NCBI RefSeq assembly: GCF_000744115.1
Contig: NZ_JQLG01000004.1
Span: 930,001 to 994,000, forward strand
Origin: Carnobacterium alterfunditum DSM 5972
GTDB lineage: Bacteria > Bacillota > Bacilli > Lactobacillales > Carnobacteriaceae
Length of the DNA stretch: 64,000 nucleotides
Direction of reading: 5' to 3'
Positions 57,667 through 64,000 of the stretch are shown here, one piece after another (the stretch's first letter is position 1; each line of letters starts with the position of its first letter). A program made the position numbers and the translations under genes. The notes under the pieces were generated by a model. That model was not told the DNA's origin, searched no databases, and saw only the letters and a list, made by a program, of their open reading frames with translations.

Positions 57667-58830
57667 TTATTTTTTCAATAAATAGGTCCTATCAAAAACG
57701 AGTTCAATTGCATATGAGCCTATTTTTTGATTAATGTCTTTTTCAATTCCGATTAAAAGCTGTTCATTTGTCAATGATATGTTTTCTGGAACGACAACGT
57801 CGAATTGAATTAAAGGTAGATCATCTTTATTTTCAAGTCTAAAATCATGTAATTGTAAGTTTAATTCATAGGAATTTAATAGTTCTTTAACAAGTTTATA
57901 TACTTTTTGTTGTTCTTTACTACGAACGGCAATTGGATCCAAGTGACAAACTAAATTAATTTTTAACTTGTTTTTAAATTCTTTTTCAATCCCAGTGAGC
58001 ACTTTATGGGATCGATTTAGATTCCACCTATCGTCAATTTCAATATGAACAGTTGCAAATTTTTTCTCAGGGCCATAATTATGGATCAGTAAGTCATGGT
58101 AGCCAATGATTAATTGCTGATTGTCTAAATGATCCGTTATTAATTTGAGTTCTTCTTCATTTGGACGGTCTCCTAATAAAACATTAATGAATCCGCTAAT
58201 CATTTGAGCACCGCTGAAAAGAATAAAGATAGCAATTATTACCCCTGTATAACCATCGATTTGCCAGCCGGTAAAATGCTCAATTCCAGCAGATACGAAT
58301 ACGGTAAGTGTTGTATAAACATCGTTAAAGCTGTCTTTTGCACTAGCCAACAATGTTTTAGATTTGATATGTCGAGCTGTTTCTTGATAAAAGTAACCTT
58401 GAGCGACTTTGATACCTATTGATAAAATCAAAATTACGAACATTACAGAAGATGTTTGCAAGCTTTCTGGTTGCAAAATACGTTTAATTGACGTTATGAG
58501 AAATTGTCCACCCACAAACAAGATAATGAAAGAAATAATCATACCTGTAATGTATTCTGATCGCTGATGACCATAGGGATGTTTTTTATCTGCTGGCTTA
58601 GCAGCTATCCGGAATCCAATCAGTGTTAAAACTGAAGAAGCTGAATCTGATAAATTATTCATTGCATCAGCTATAATTGAAACACTCCCTGAGAATAAAC
58701 CAATCATCAATTTCATTACAAATAACAGGAGGTTAGAAAGTAAGCCTACCTTACCCGCTAAAGTACCAAAAGTGGTCCTAATTTCTTTTTCTTCACTTCG
58801 ATTTTCTACCCATTTAAAAAATCTTTTCAT
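57667..58830 (-). CDS. Cation diffusion facilitator (CDF) transporter
   Basis: Proton-driven divalent metal exporter (Zn2+, Mn2+, Fe2+ or similar). 387 residues; six transmembrane helices in the first 220, with metal-site helices 2 and 5 shown by SIIADAMNNLSDSASSVLTLIG and LASAKDSFNDVYTT (D-x-x-x-D type), and KHPYGHQRSEYI on the loop. A cytosolic domain of about 80 residues (VHIEIDDRWNLNRSHKVLTGI) and an extra C-terminal region of about 90 residues follow. The N-D and D-D residues are of the type seen in Mn/Fe-like CDFs, but the metal cannot be fixed from sequence alone. The ATG follows GGAGGGTAAG. Confidence 0.93.
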   Translation of the reverse strand: MKRFFKWVENRSEEKEIRTTFGTLAGKVGLLSNLLLFVMKLMIGLFSGSVSIIADAMNNLSDSASSVLTLIGFRIAAKPADKKHPYGHQRSEYITGMIISFIILFVGGQFLITSIKRILQPESLQTSSVMFVILILSIGIKVAQGYFYQETARHIKSKTLLASAKDSFNDVYTTLTVFVSAGIEHFTGWQIDGYTGVIIAIFILFSGAQMISGFINVLLGDRPNEEELKLITDHLDNQQLIIGYHDLLIHNYGPEKKFATVHIEIDDRWNLNRSHKVLTGIEKEFKNKLKINLVCHLDPIAVRSKEQQKVYKLVKELLNSYELNLQLHDFRLENKDDLPLIQFDVVVPENISLTNEQLLIGIEKDINQKIGSYAIELVFDRTYLLKK

Positions 58831-59252
58831 ACTTACCCTCCTAAGAATTTCAAGTTACAATTTTGAGTTAATCAGAATAGTATATCAGTGTGCCTATCTA
58901 ATTAATAGTAGTTACACTATAGTTTTAATAACTATCATGAAATTTAATAACAATAAGTGTCTAGAGTCCCTGATAAATCAAGATTCTGTTTACGTTATCA
59001 AGAAAATGACCGTGAAACTGCAGACTATTTCCTTACTACCTTATTAATAAAGTAGGTTTTTATATAATACATGAATTTTTTTAAAGTCGTGTATATAAAA
59101 CCTTATTAAATCAAGGGTCTATATACACGACTTTTTAATTTAGTAAACCTGGATATCTTAATCGACACTTATAATAGTCAGCGAAAAATCAATCAGATCA
59201 ATATTTGATAAGTATTTATTCTGAGTAGACTTTAAATCGAGAGTACATATAT
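58831..59252. other. Gap between CDF and VOC genes
   Basis: It contains the VOC gene terminator (59083-59134) and no recognised gene. Confidence 0.5.
59083..59134 (-). terminator. Terminator of the VOC gene
   Basis: Perfect 15-bp arms AAAGTCGTGTATATA / TATATACACGACTTT around a 22-nt loop, with T-runs on both sides. It is therefore also able to act on + strand transcripts. Confidence 0.85.
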
Positions 59253-59660
59253 TTATTTAGATAGTTCAGGAGCTACAAGTTCTACTTTTATCCTATCTGG
59301 ATCTTCAAAGTACACAGCGTAATGATTTCCACCTCCGGAAAATGGGTGGTGTTTTGTATAAAGAATAGGAATCCCTTTGTTTGTTAGTTTTTGAGTCATA
59401 TCATCTACGTGTTGTCGTGAACTCGCATGAAAAGCTAAATGATTTAACCCTACATTTTTTCTATGGTACGAATTATCTGAAAAAGGCTCTTGTACTTGGG
59501 CAAAAACAATGTAAGTCTCTTCTAATTTCCAACTTTGTCCATTTTCCCATTTTTGAAAAGAATGATATCCTAAATCCTCAAGAAACCGTCCCCAAAAATC
59601 GGTAGATTTTTTTAAATCAGAAACATAGAGCTCAATATGATGAAGAAATCCTTTTGACAA
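59253..59660 (-). CDS. VOC-superfamily (glyoxalase/bleomycin-resistance fold) protein
   Basis: 135 residues, two beta-alpha-beta-beta-beta modules. Metal-type ligands are HHIELYVSDL near the start, LNHLAFHASS in the middle and YFEDPDRIKVELVAPE near the end. The TTG start at 59660 follows AAAGGAGTGG. Such proteins include dioxygenases, lyases and fosfomycin or bleomycin resistance factors; the activity is unknown here. Confidence 0.88.
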   Translation of the reverse strand: MSKGFLHHIELYVSDLKKSTDFWGRFLEDLGYHSFQKWENGQSWKLEETYIVFAQVQEPFSDNSYHRKNVGLNHLAFHASSRQHVDDMTQKLTNKGIPILYTKHHPFSGGGNHYAVYFEDPDRIKVELVAPELSK

Positions 59661-60086
59661 GAAGCACCACTCCTTTTTTTATTATTTGAATACATGAAAT
59701 TGGATAAAATCATGTATCGTAGACCTTGATTTATTAAGATTCTTTTTTCTCTTTAAAATTTCAGTAAAGTGTGAGCTCTGCGAGGCTAAAAACCGGTCAG
59801 TTTTCAGCTGAGACAAATAATGGGTACATGTGTTGTACTGCTTATTCTCTTAATTATACAACACTTTGAGACAGTGCATCAGTACCCACGAAAAAAGCCA
59901 CACCTAAGTGAATAGGAGTGGCTTTTTTCGTGGGTACTTCATTAACAAATATGAAAGTTCATAAGTTAATTGGTGAGTTGCTTTTTATTCAATTTTATAA
60001 TTTTTTTCTTTTTAAACTGTTTGAGAGTTTAGTTCTTTTTATTACTATAGTCTGTTTTTATTAAATTTAAAAAAATTTTCAGTTTA
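59661..60086. other. Gap with a strong hairpin
   Basis: No gene is seen. It holds the long-stem terminator at 59882-59937 and AT-rich spacer. Confidence 0.5.
59882..59937. terminator. Terminator with a perfect 20-bp stem
   Basis: GTACCCACGAAAAAAGCCAC (59882-59901) pairs exactly with 59918-59937, leaving a 16-nt loop. It probably ends the fasciclin transcript on the minus strand, 150 bp from its stop. Confidence 0.75.
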
Positions 60087-60665
60087 TTACTCTGCCACTT
60101 CTTGTAATTCAAAATCAGAAGGAACCAAAACGGTATCAATCGAGTGTACAACGCCGTTTGTTGCTTCAATATCTGTTTGAGTAATCATAGATTTGTTGAC
60201 CATTGGATCTCCTGAAAGATCAAACATTAATTCTTCTCCGTTAACTGTTTCTGCTTTCATGCCATCTGTTAAATCAGCAGCTAAAACTTTACCAGGAACG
60301 ACATGATACGTAAGAACTTTTGCTAAATCAGGTTGTGCGAGTAATTCATCAGCTGTAATATCTAATTCACCTAACAGTTTTTCAAACGCAGCGTTAGTTG
60401 GTGCAAATACTGTAAAAGGACCCTCACCTTGAAGAGTTTCAACAAGGTCTGCTTTTTGAAGAGCAGATACTAAAATACTAAAATCAGGATTACCTTGTGC
60501 AATACCGACAACATCTTCTTTAGCTTCAACAGATTCTTCCATAGCTGTATCGTCACTCATTGTATCCTGATCAGTCGTGTTCTCTGTTGCACATCCTGCT
60601 AACAATCCAATGGCTGCGAACGAAATTAAACCTAATCGTAACTTCTTCAATAAATCTTTGCTCAT
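60087..60665 (-). CDS. Fasciclin (FAS1)-domain lipoprotein
   Basis: 192 residues from ATG 60665 (AGAGAGGATGG upstream). The signal peptide has lipobox LLAGC, followed by an acidic, low-complexity linker (TTDQDTMSDDTAMEESVEAKE) and one FAS1 domain (about 55-185: GPFTVFAPTNAAFEKL, LTYHVVPGKVLAADL, GVVHSIDTVLVP). FAS1 proteins act in adhesion and polysaccharide or surface binding. It stands alone on the strand. The frame extends upstream to 60740 without a ribosome site. Confidence 0.92.
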   Translation of the reverse strand: MSKDLLKKLRLGLISFAAIGLLAGCATENTTDQDTMSDDTAMEESVEAKEDVVGIAQGNPDFSILVSALQKADLVETLQGEGPFTVFAPTNAAFEKLLGELDITADELLAQPDLAKVLTYHVVPGKVLAADLTDGMKAETVNGEELMFDLSGDPMVNKSMITQTDIEATNGVVHSIDTVLVPSDFELQEVAE

Positions 60666-60804
60666 AATAAATCCATCCTCTCTTATATAGTATAAAAAGA
60701 ACTCCCAAACAGCAAAGTAAGCGCATTCCATATCTGTCAATTAACTCTAATTGAAAGAACATTATAAGTCAATTAATAGGTATGAAAAGTCTGTGTCAAT
60801 TTTT

Positions 60805-61737
60805 TCTCGGTCGTCCTATTATCCTGCTAGTTTAGGCGTTCTACTTTTGTACACTCGTCTACTACCGCACGGCTTCGCAATCTTCTTCGCTCCAATGCAT
60901 CCCACGCTTTTTCATCCGAAAAGAAATATGACGCTGATTCGACTCCATTGCACTTAAACCTCTTGCGTCCTGCAGAACCTGTTCTACTTTTTCACGTTAA
61001 TCGAAAATTCGATCCTAATTCCGTAATACGTATATTCTAAAAGTAGCCAGTTTTTCCACTGCTGGTGTCTCGTCTAATGTGCTTTCATAAGTATCCAACC
61101 AGATGGTTAACTTATCTAAATCATGTGTTTTTAAAGCTTGTTTGACCTTCTGCTTAAAGAGGCTAGTCTGTGCACCAAACGCACGATTTAAGACTTGGAA
61201 GATGTGATAAGAGTCTAACTGATTGACTACAGGATAGTTCGAATGAAAAAAGGCTTTTTGAAATTTATCTGCGGTATAGCCTTGTCCACCGTCACTATTG
61301 GTAATGACTTGAGCTTGTTATAACTCATAATGACTCACAGTAAAGGCTTGAACTTCTGCCCAAAAACCAGCCGTTTTTTTAGTCGTCATGATTGCTTTAG
61401 GCTCCTGATGGCTAATAGTGACTTCCGTCCATTACTTCAATAATTCATCGGCGCCCCGGTAAGTACACTTGCTAGCTAGTTCTGCCTCTTTCACTTCTAC
61501 GAGTGGATTATGGCGTTGGTAGTTTCGAATACCTAACCAGTCATCTAGTAGATAATGATTTTGACTCTCTTGATCGACCATTAAGGTGCGACGATAACGA
61601 ACAGGACCAAAAATAAACTGAACGTTTTTCCAATCGTTTCGTTTCACTTTCCAGCCTTCGCCCTATTTTTATTCTTTGATCACTTGATTCATATGTGTGA
61701 AGATATCTCCTATTAATTCAGTGAATACTTCATACAT
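60805..61737 (-). pseudogene. ISLre2-family (UPF0236) transposase remnant
   Basis: Reading from ATG 61737 gives MYEVFTELIGDIFTHMNQ, then in-frame stops, MKRNDWKNVQFIFGPVRYRR, GADELLK-stop-WTEVTISHQEPKAI, NSDGGQGYTADKFQKAFF, NRAFGAQTSLFKQKVKQAL and a C-terminal MKKRGMHWSEEDCEAVRQ. Several stop codons are scattered through the frame, so it is dead. Homology to ISLre2 is recognised from the internal motifs; the ends of the element were not found. Confidence 0.8.
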
Positions 61738-61886
61738 ATTGAGTCGTATAAACTCCTCTGTAGCGATTAAATTACTTGATTTTTTTATTATTTCATATAG
61801 TTTATACATGAAATTCCATATAAACGTGTATCAAATACCTAACGAATCACTTTTTTGTATAGGCCGCTTATAGGAAGTTCAGCAAT
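61738..61886. other. Gap between ISLre2 and higA remnants
   Basis: No gene is recognised; an AT-rich stretch ending at the higA tail. Confidence 0.4.
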
Positions 61887-61993
61887 TTAAACGACGACTT
61901 CCAGTTTCAGCTTTAAGCCTACAGATTCCACGATATCACTTAATGTTTGTACACTAATATTTTGTGTTCCTTTTTCTACTTCTGATTTGTCAA
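61887..61993 (-). pseudogene. higA: higA antitoxin, 3' fragment
   Basis: The frame FDKSEVEKGTQNISVQTLSDIVESVGLKLKLEVVV-stop is the typical end of an XRE-type HigA antitoxin. It ends abruptly at the IS30 boundary near 61993. The 5' part is on the other side of the IS (63031-63161). The middle of the helix-turn-helix (about 20-30 residues) is not found on either side. Confidence 0.75.
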
Positions 61994-62949
61994 ATTAAGC
62001 TATACAAACTATCTTCATCCATATAACTCATAAAAACTTCCAACGGTGTTTGGTAATTTAGTGACTTCCTTGGAATGTTATTTCGTTTGTGTGCAACAGA
62101 TGATACGAAAGTCTGGTCAACTTCGTTGAAATCCATTTTTTTTGGCAATCCATCTTTTCGAAGAAGTCCATTAGAATTCTCATTTAAAGCTCGTTGTGAA
62201 GGCGTTCCAGGATCAGCGAAGTAAATAGCGACATCATGTTGGTTGCACAAAGATTTCCAGTTGGAAAACTCCTTTCCGCAATCAAACGTAATGGATTTGA
62301 ATAAATTTTTTGGTATGGCTTGGAACCATTGATTCATGGCATTCTCAATGTCGCAGGCTTTACGCCCTTTGGGCTTTAAGGTAATGATAGCTTTTGATAA
62401 AATCTCTACTAGAGTAATAACCGCACTTTTGTGGTGAACACCTACAATGGTATCTCCTTCGATATGACCAAACTCTTCTTTAAATGTGGGATAGTCTATT
62501 ATTCTTTCAGAGATATTTCGTTTATAAGCTTGTCTACCTCTACGTTCTTGATGTCCGTTAGGTTTTCTTTTCCCTTTCATCGGGAGTGTAACTTCATCGA
62601 ATATTCTTTCTTTAAACTGCCTATAAAGTGTTCGTACGGAACAGTCTATTGTCATTTCTTTACGGCCAATAATGACATCCGGCGTCCAGCCCTCAGCTAC
62701 TTTTCCCTTGATATAAAGCTGTTGTTCTTTTGGTAAATCAATTTTTTTGCGTCCACACTGTTTCTTGTTTTTTTTATACCGTAGGTAATGGTCGAAAGCT
62801 GTGTGTCCTGCTTTGAAGAACCTGATAACATTATTAATCGGTGTACGAGTACGATTCAAGTAAGTAGCTATTTTAGCAACTGGAACACCTTGGTGGTAAT
62901 AAGCTTCTATCATCACTAGTTCATCCATGGTAATATGGGTATAGGTCAT
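61990..62949 (-). CDS. IS30-family transposase
   Basis: DDE transposase, 319 residues. N-terminal HTH (MDELVMIEAYYHQGVPVAKIATYLNR and TRTPINNVIRFF); catalytic D, D and E in GHIEGDTIVGVHH, FDCGKEFSNW and NENSNGLLRK. The stop lies right at the left inverted repeat, as often in this family. The reading frame is intact. Confidence 0.93.
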   Translation of the reverse strand: MTYTHITMDELVMIEAYYHQGVPVAKIATYLNRTRTPINNVIRFFKAGHTAFDHYLRYKKNKKQCGRKKIDLPKEQQLYIKGKVAEGWTPDVIIGRKEMTIDCSVRTLYRQFKERIFDEVTLPMKGKRKPNGHQERRGRQAYKRNISERIIDYPTFKEEFGHIEGDTIVGVHHKSAVITLVEILSKAIITLKPKGRKACDIENAMNQWFQAIPKNLFKSITFDCGKEFSNWKSLCNQHDVAIYFADPGTPSQRALNENSNGLLRKDGLPKKMDFNEVDQTFVSSVAHKRNNIPRKSLNYQTPLEVFMSYMDEDSLYSLI

Positions 62950-63030
62950 TCGTGATCACTCCTTGTTTTCTGTGGTTGGAAATACAATTAGAGTGTATCA
63001 CGAATGGCTTTTTTATTTGTATAGCTTAAT
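61994..63030 (-). mobile_element. IS30-family insertion sequence
   Basis: About 1037 bp with terminal inverted repeats ATTAAGCTATACAAA (left 61994-62008, right 63016-63030 reversed). One intact transposase gene. It splits a higA antitoxin gene. No matching short target duplication was seen (left flank CAA, right flank CTT), so an adjacent deletion may have followed insertion. Confidence 0.9.
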
Positions 63031-63161
63031 CTTACAATCGACGACTCTAGAAATACAAGAATGTTTGCAGCTTGATAGCTAACTTCCGTTTCTTTCCATG
63101 CTTCAGCAATTTCTGGGACGCCCATTTGGGTATCAAAGTAGTGTTTTAATTTATTTTCCAT
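63031..63161 (-). pseudogene. higA: higA antitoxin, 5' fragment
   Basis: ATG 63161 (AAAGGG upstream) gives MENKLKHYFDTQMGVPEIAE and continues to the IS30 boundary at 63030. It begins 11 bases inside the end of the higB-like frame, the overlap typical of higBA operons. Cut by the IS, it cannot make a full antitoxin. Confidence 0.75.
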
Positions 63162-63400
63162 CGGTTTCACCCTTTCTTTTTAGGTAGTCTTTACGATACT
63201 CTTTTGCTTTAGTAATTTCTCTTGAAGGGGGTTTTTTCGTGAAACCATGAGTAATAATATATTCGCTATTGCTCTTATGGAAATATAAATACCTAAAAAT
63301 ATTGCTTGAGAATTTTACTTTAAGTAGGATTATTCAGTCCTTTAAGACCGTATTCCATATTGACTATCGATAAGATAAGAAAATAATTAAAAATCCTATT
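63151..63400 (-). pseudogene. higB: higB-like toxin, frameshifted remnant
   Basis: One frame gives MEYGLKGLNNPT, and after a one-base shift LKVKFSSNIFRYLYFHKSNS, EYIITHGFTKKPPSREITKA and KEYRKDYLKRKG to a stop at 63151. This is the C-terminal two thirds of a HigB (phage Gp49-like) toxin; the N-terminus is not clear. With toxin and antitoxin both broken the system is dead here. Confidence 0.75.
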
Positions 63401-63521
63401 TTAACTATGGAATTGACCAATATTTTTCTACCTTTCTATAGCGATAATAAAGAAAAATTATGTAGATTAAATAACTCCATAAAATCCACATAATTCATTG
63501 TTATATTGATACAGGTTAATC
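63401..63521. other. Gap between higB and lgt remnants
   Basis: No gene is recognised. Confidence 0.4.
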
Positions 63522-63792
63522 GGTGTAACCATTGCTATACGGAACCGCAAAGATTTATTGTAGCAAGGCGAAGTGGCTCTTAGCTATGTGATCTGGTATT
63601 CAGTAGGAAGATTTTTTATAGAAGGCATGCGGAACCGACAGCTTATGGATTGGTGATTTACTCCGGGTGTCACAAGGGCTATCTTTGATTCTATTTATTT
63701 GTGCCATTTGGATTGGGATTTGGATTTACCGCAGAAGGGATTACCCCATTAAATCCTACTATTTAGAAGGATGGCGACTCAAAAAGGAATAA
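63522..63792 (+). pseudogene. lgt: lgt (prolipoprotein diacylglyceryl transferase) C-terminal remnant
   Basis: RNRKDLL, then an in-frame TAG, then [20 protein letters not shown] and GM; at about 63640 one extra A shifts the frame, and [15 protein letters not shown] and a last transmembrane helix (LSLILFICAIWIGIWIYRRR) follow to TAA at 63790. [12 protein letters not shown] is the Lgt family signature. Stop and frameshift make it a pseudogene. Confidence 0.8.
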
Positions 63793-63838
63793 TAAACAGA
63801 GACTAGCATGGGTGAATAACAGAAGAGGTGTGTTAAAT

Positions 63839-63986
63839 ATGTGGAATTGCGGGAATTTATTTACACAAGAAGGAATGGGTTGGATGATGTGGAAAAGAGA
63901 CCCCACTGGAACTTCTTCAAAAAGAATTCGCTAGAGGAAACATCCCGGAAGGAGAGTACTTGAAGAGAAGAAAATATTTGGAGTGA
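63839..63986 (+). pseudogene. SHOCT-domain small protein, frameshifted
   Basis: ATG at 63839 (AGAGGTG upstream) gives MWNCGNLFTQEGMGWMMWKR, then runs to an early stop. In another frame LELLQKEFARGNIPEGEYLKR is the SHOCT motif, ending at 63986. One indel separates the two. It lies just behind an lgt remnant, and the same types of gene occur near 15.4-16.9 kb. Confidence 0.7.
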
Positions 63987-64000
63987 ACTAGAAAAAGTGT

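Overview
The window comes from a low-GC Gram-positive bacterium, most likely a member of the Lactobacillales (Carnobacteriaceae or Enterococcaceae type). The support is the AT-rich sequence, AGGAGG-type ribosome sites, a purEKBCSQLFMNHD gene order as in Bacilli, short HisG with HisZ, a Gram-positive T-box, PTS EIIBCA and LacI/GntR sugar operons, and IS1380, IS5, IS30, ISL3 and ISLre2 type elements. No rRNA or complete tRNA gene was seen. The genus is inferred.

Layout. 1-1745: 5' part of a cation P-type ATPase. 2159-3827 and 18418-20086: two IS1380-family copies of equal length (1669 bp), each with its own 5-bp target duplication; the first has a nonsense-mutated transposase. Between them, 4385-14363 is a minus-strand operon (LacI regulator, lipoprotein binding protein, two ABC permeases, GH94 phosphorylase, ROK sugar kinase, GH1 6-phospho-beta-glucosidase). 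It resembles the Listeria sophoro-oligosaccharide (beta-1,2-glucan) locus but carries a kinase and a phospho-glucosidase where Listeria has a GH3 glucosidase. A divergent YesL-type gene, two SHOCT proteins, a YdhK-type protein without its lipobox cysteine and an AEC transporter follow. 20101-24338: GntR regulator, beta-glucoside PTS and GH1 enzyme. 24579-26468: a small zinc-ribbon protein and a flavoprotein reductase.

26661-40090 is the complete IMP synthesis cluster on the minus strand, split into purEKB and purCSQLFMNHD by a terminator, a 19-bp perfect palindrome and a second promoter. Both promoters carry PurBox-like inverted half-sites with identical spacing. A six-unit 51/52-bp tandem repeat lies between purH and purD. 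40864-42959 holds an NfeD-like protein and flotillin. 43498-50443 is hisZGDCBHAFI(E) with divergent hisJ, so histidine synthesis from PRPP looks complete. A T-box that reads as histidine-specific (CAC) lies beyond hisJ and points at a decayed amino-acid binding-protein gene.

52474-64000 is accessory and partly decayed: a flavin reductase, a MarR-nitroreductase-monooxygenase operon, an IS5-family copy, a CDF transporter, a VOC protein, a fasciclin lipoprotein, and a graveyard of ISL3, ISLre2, higBA, IS30, lgt and SHOCT remnants.
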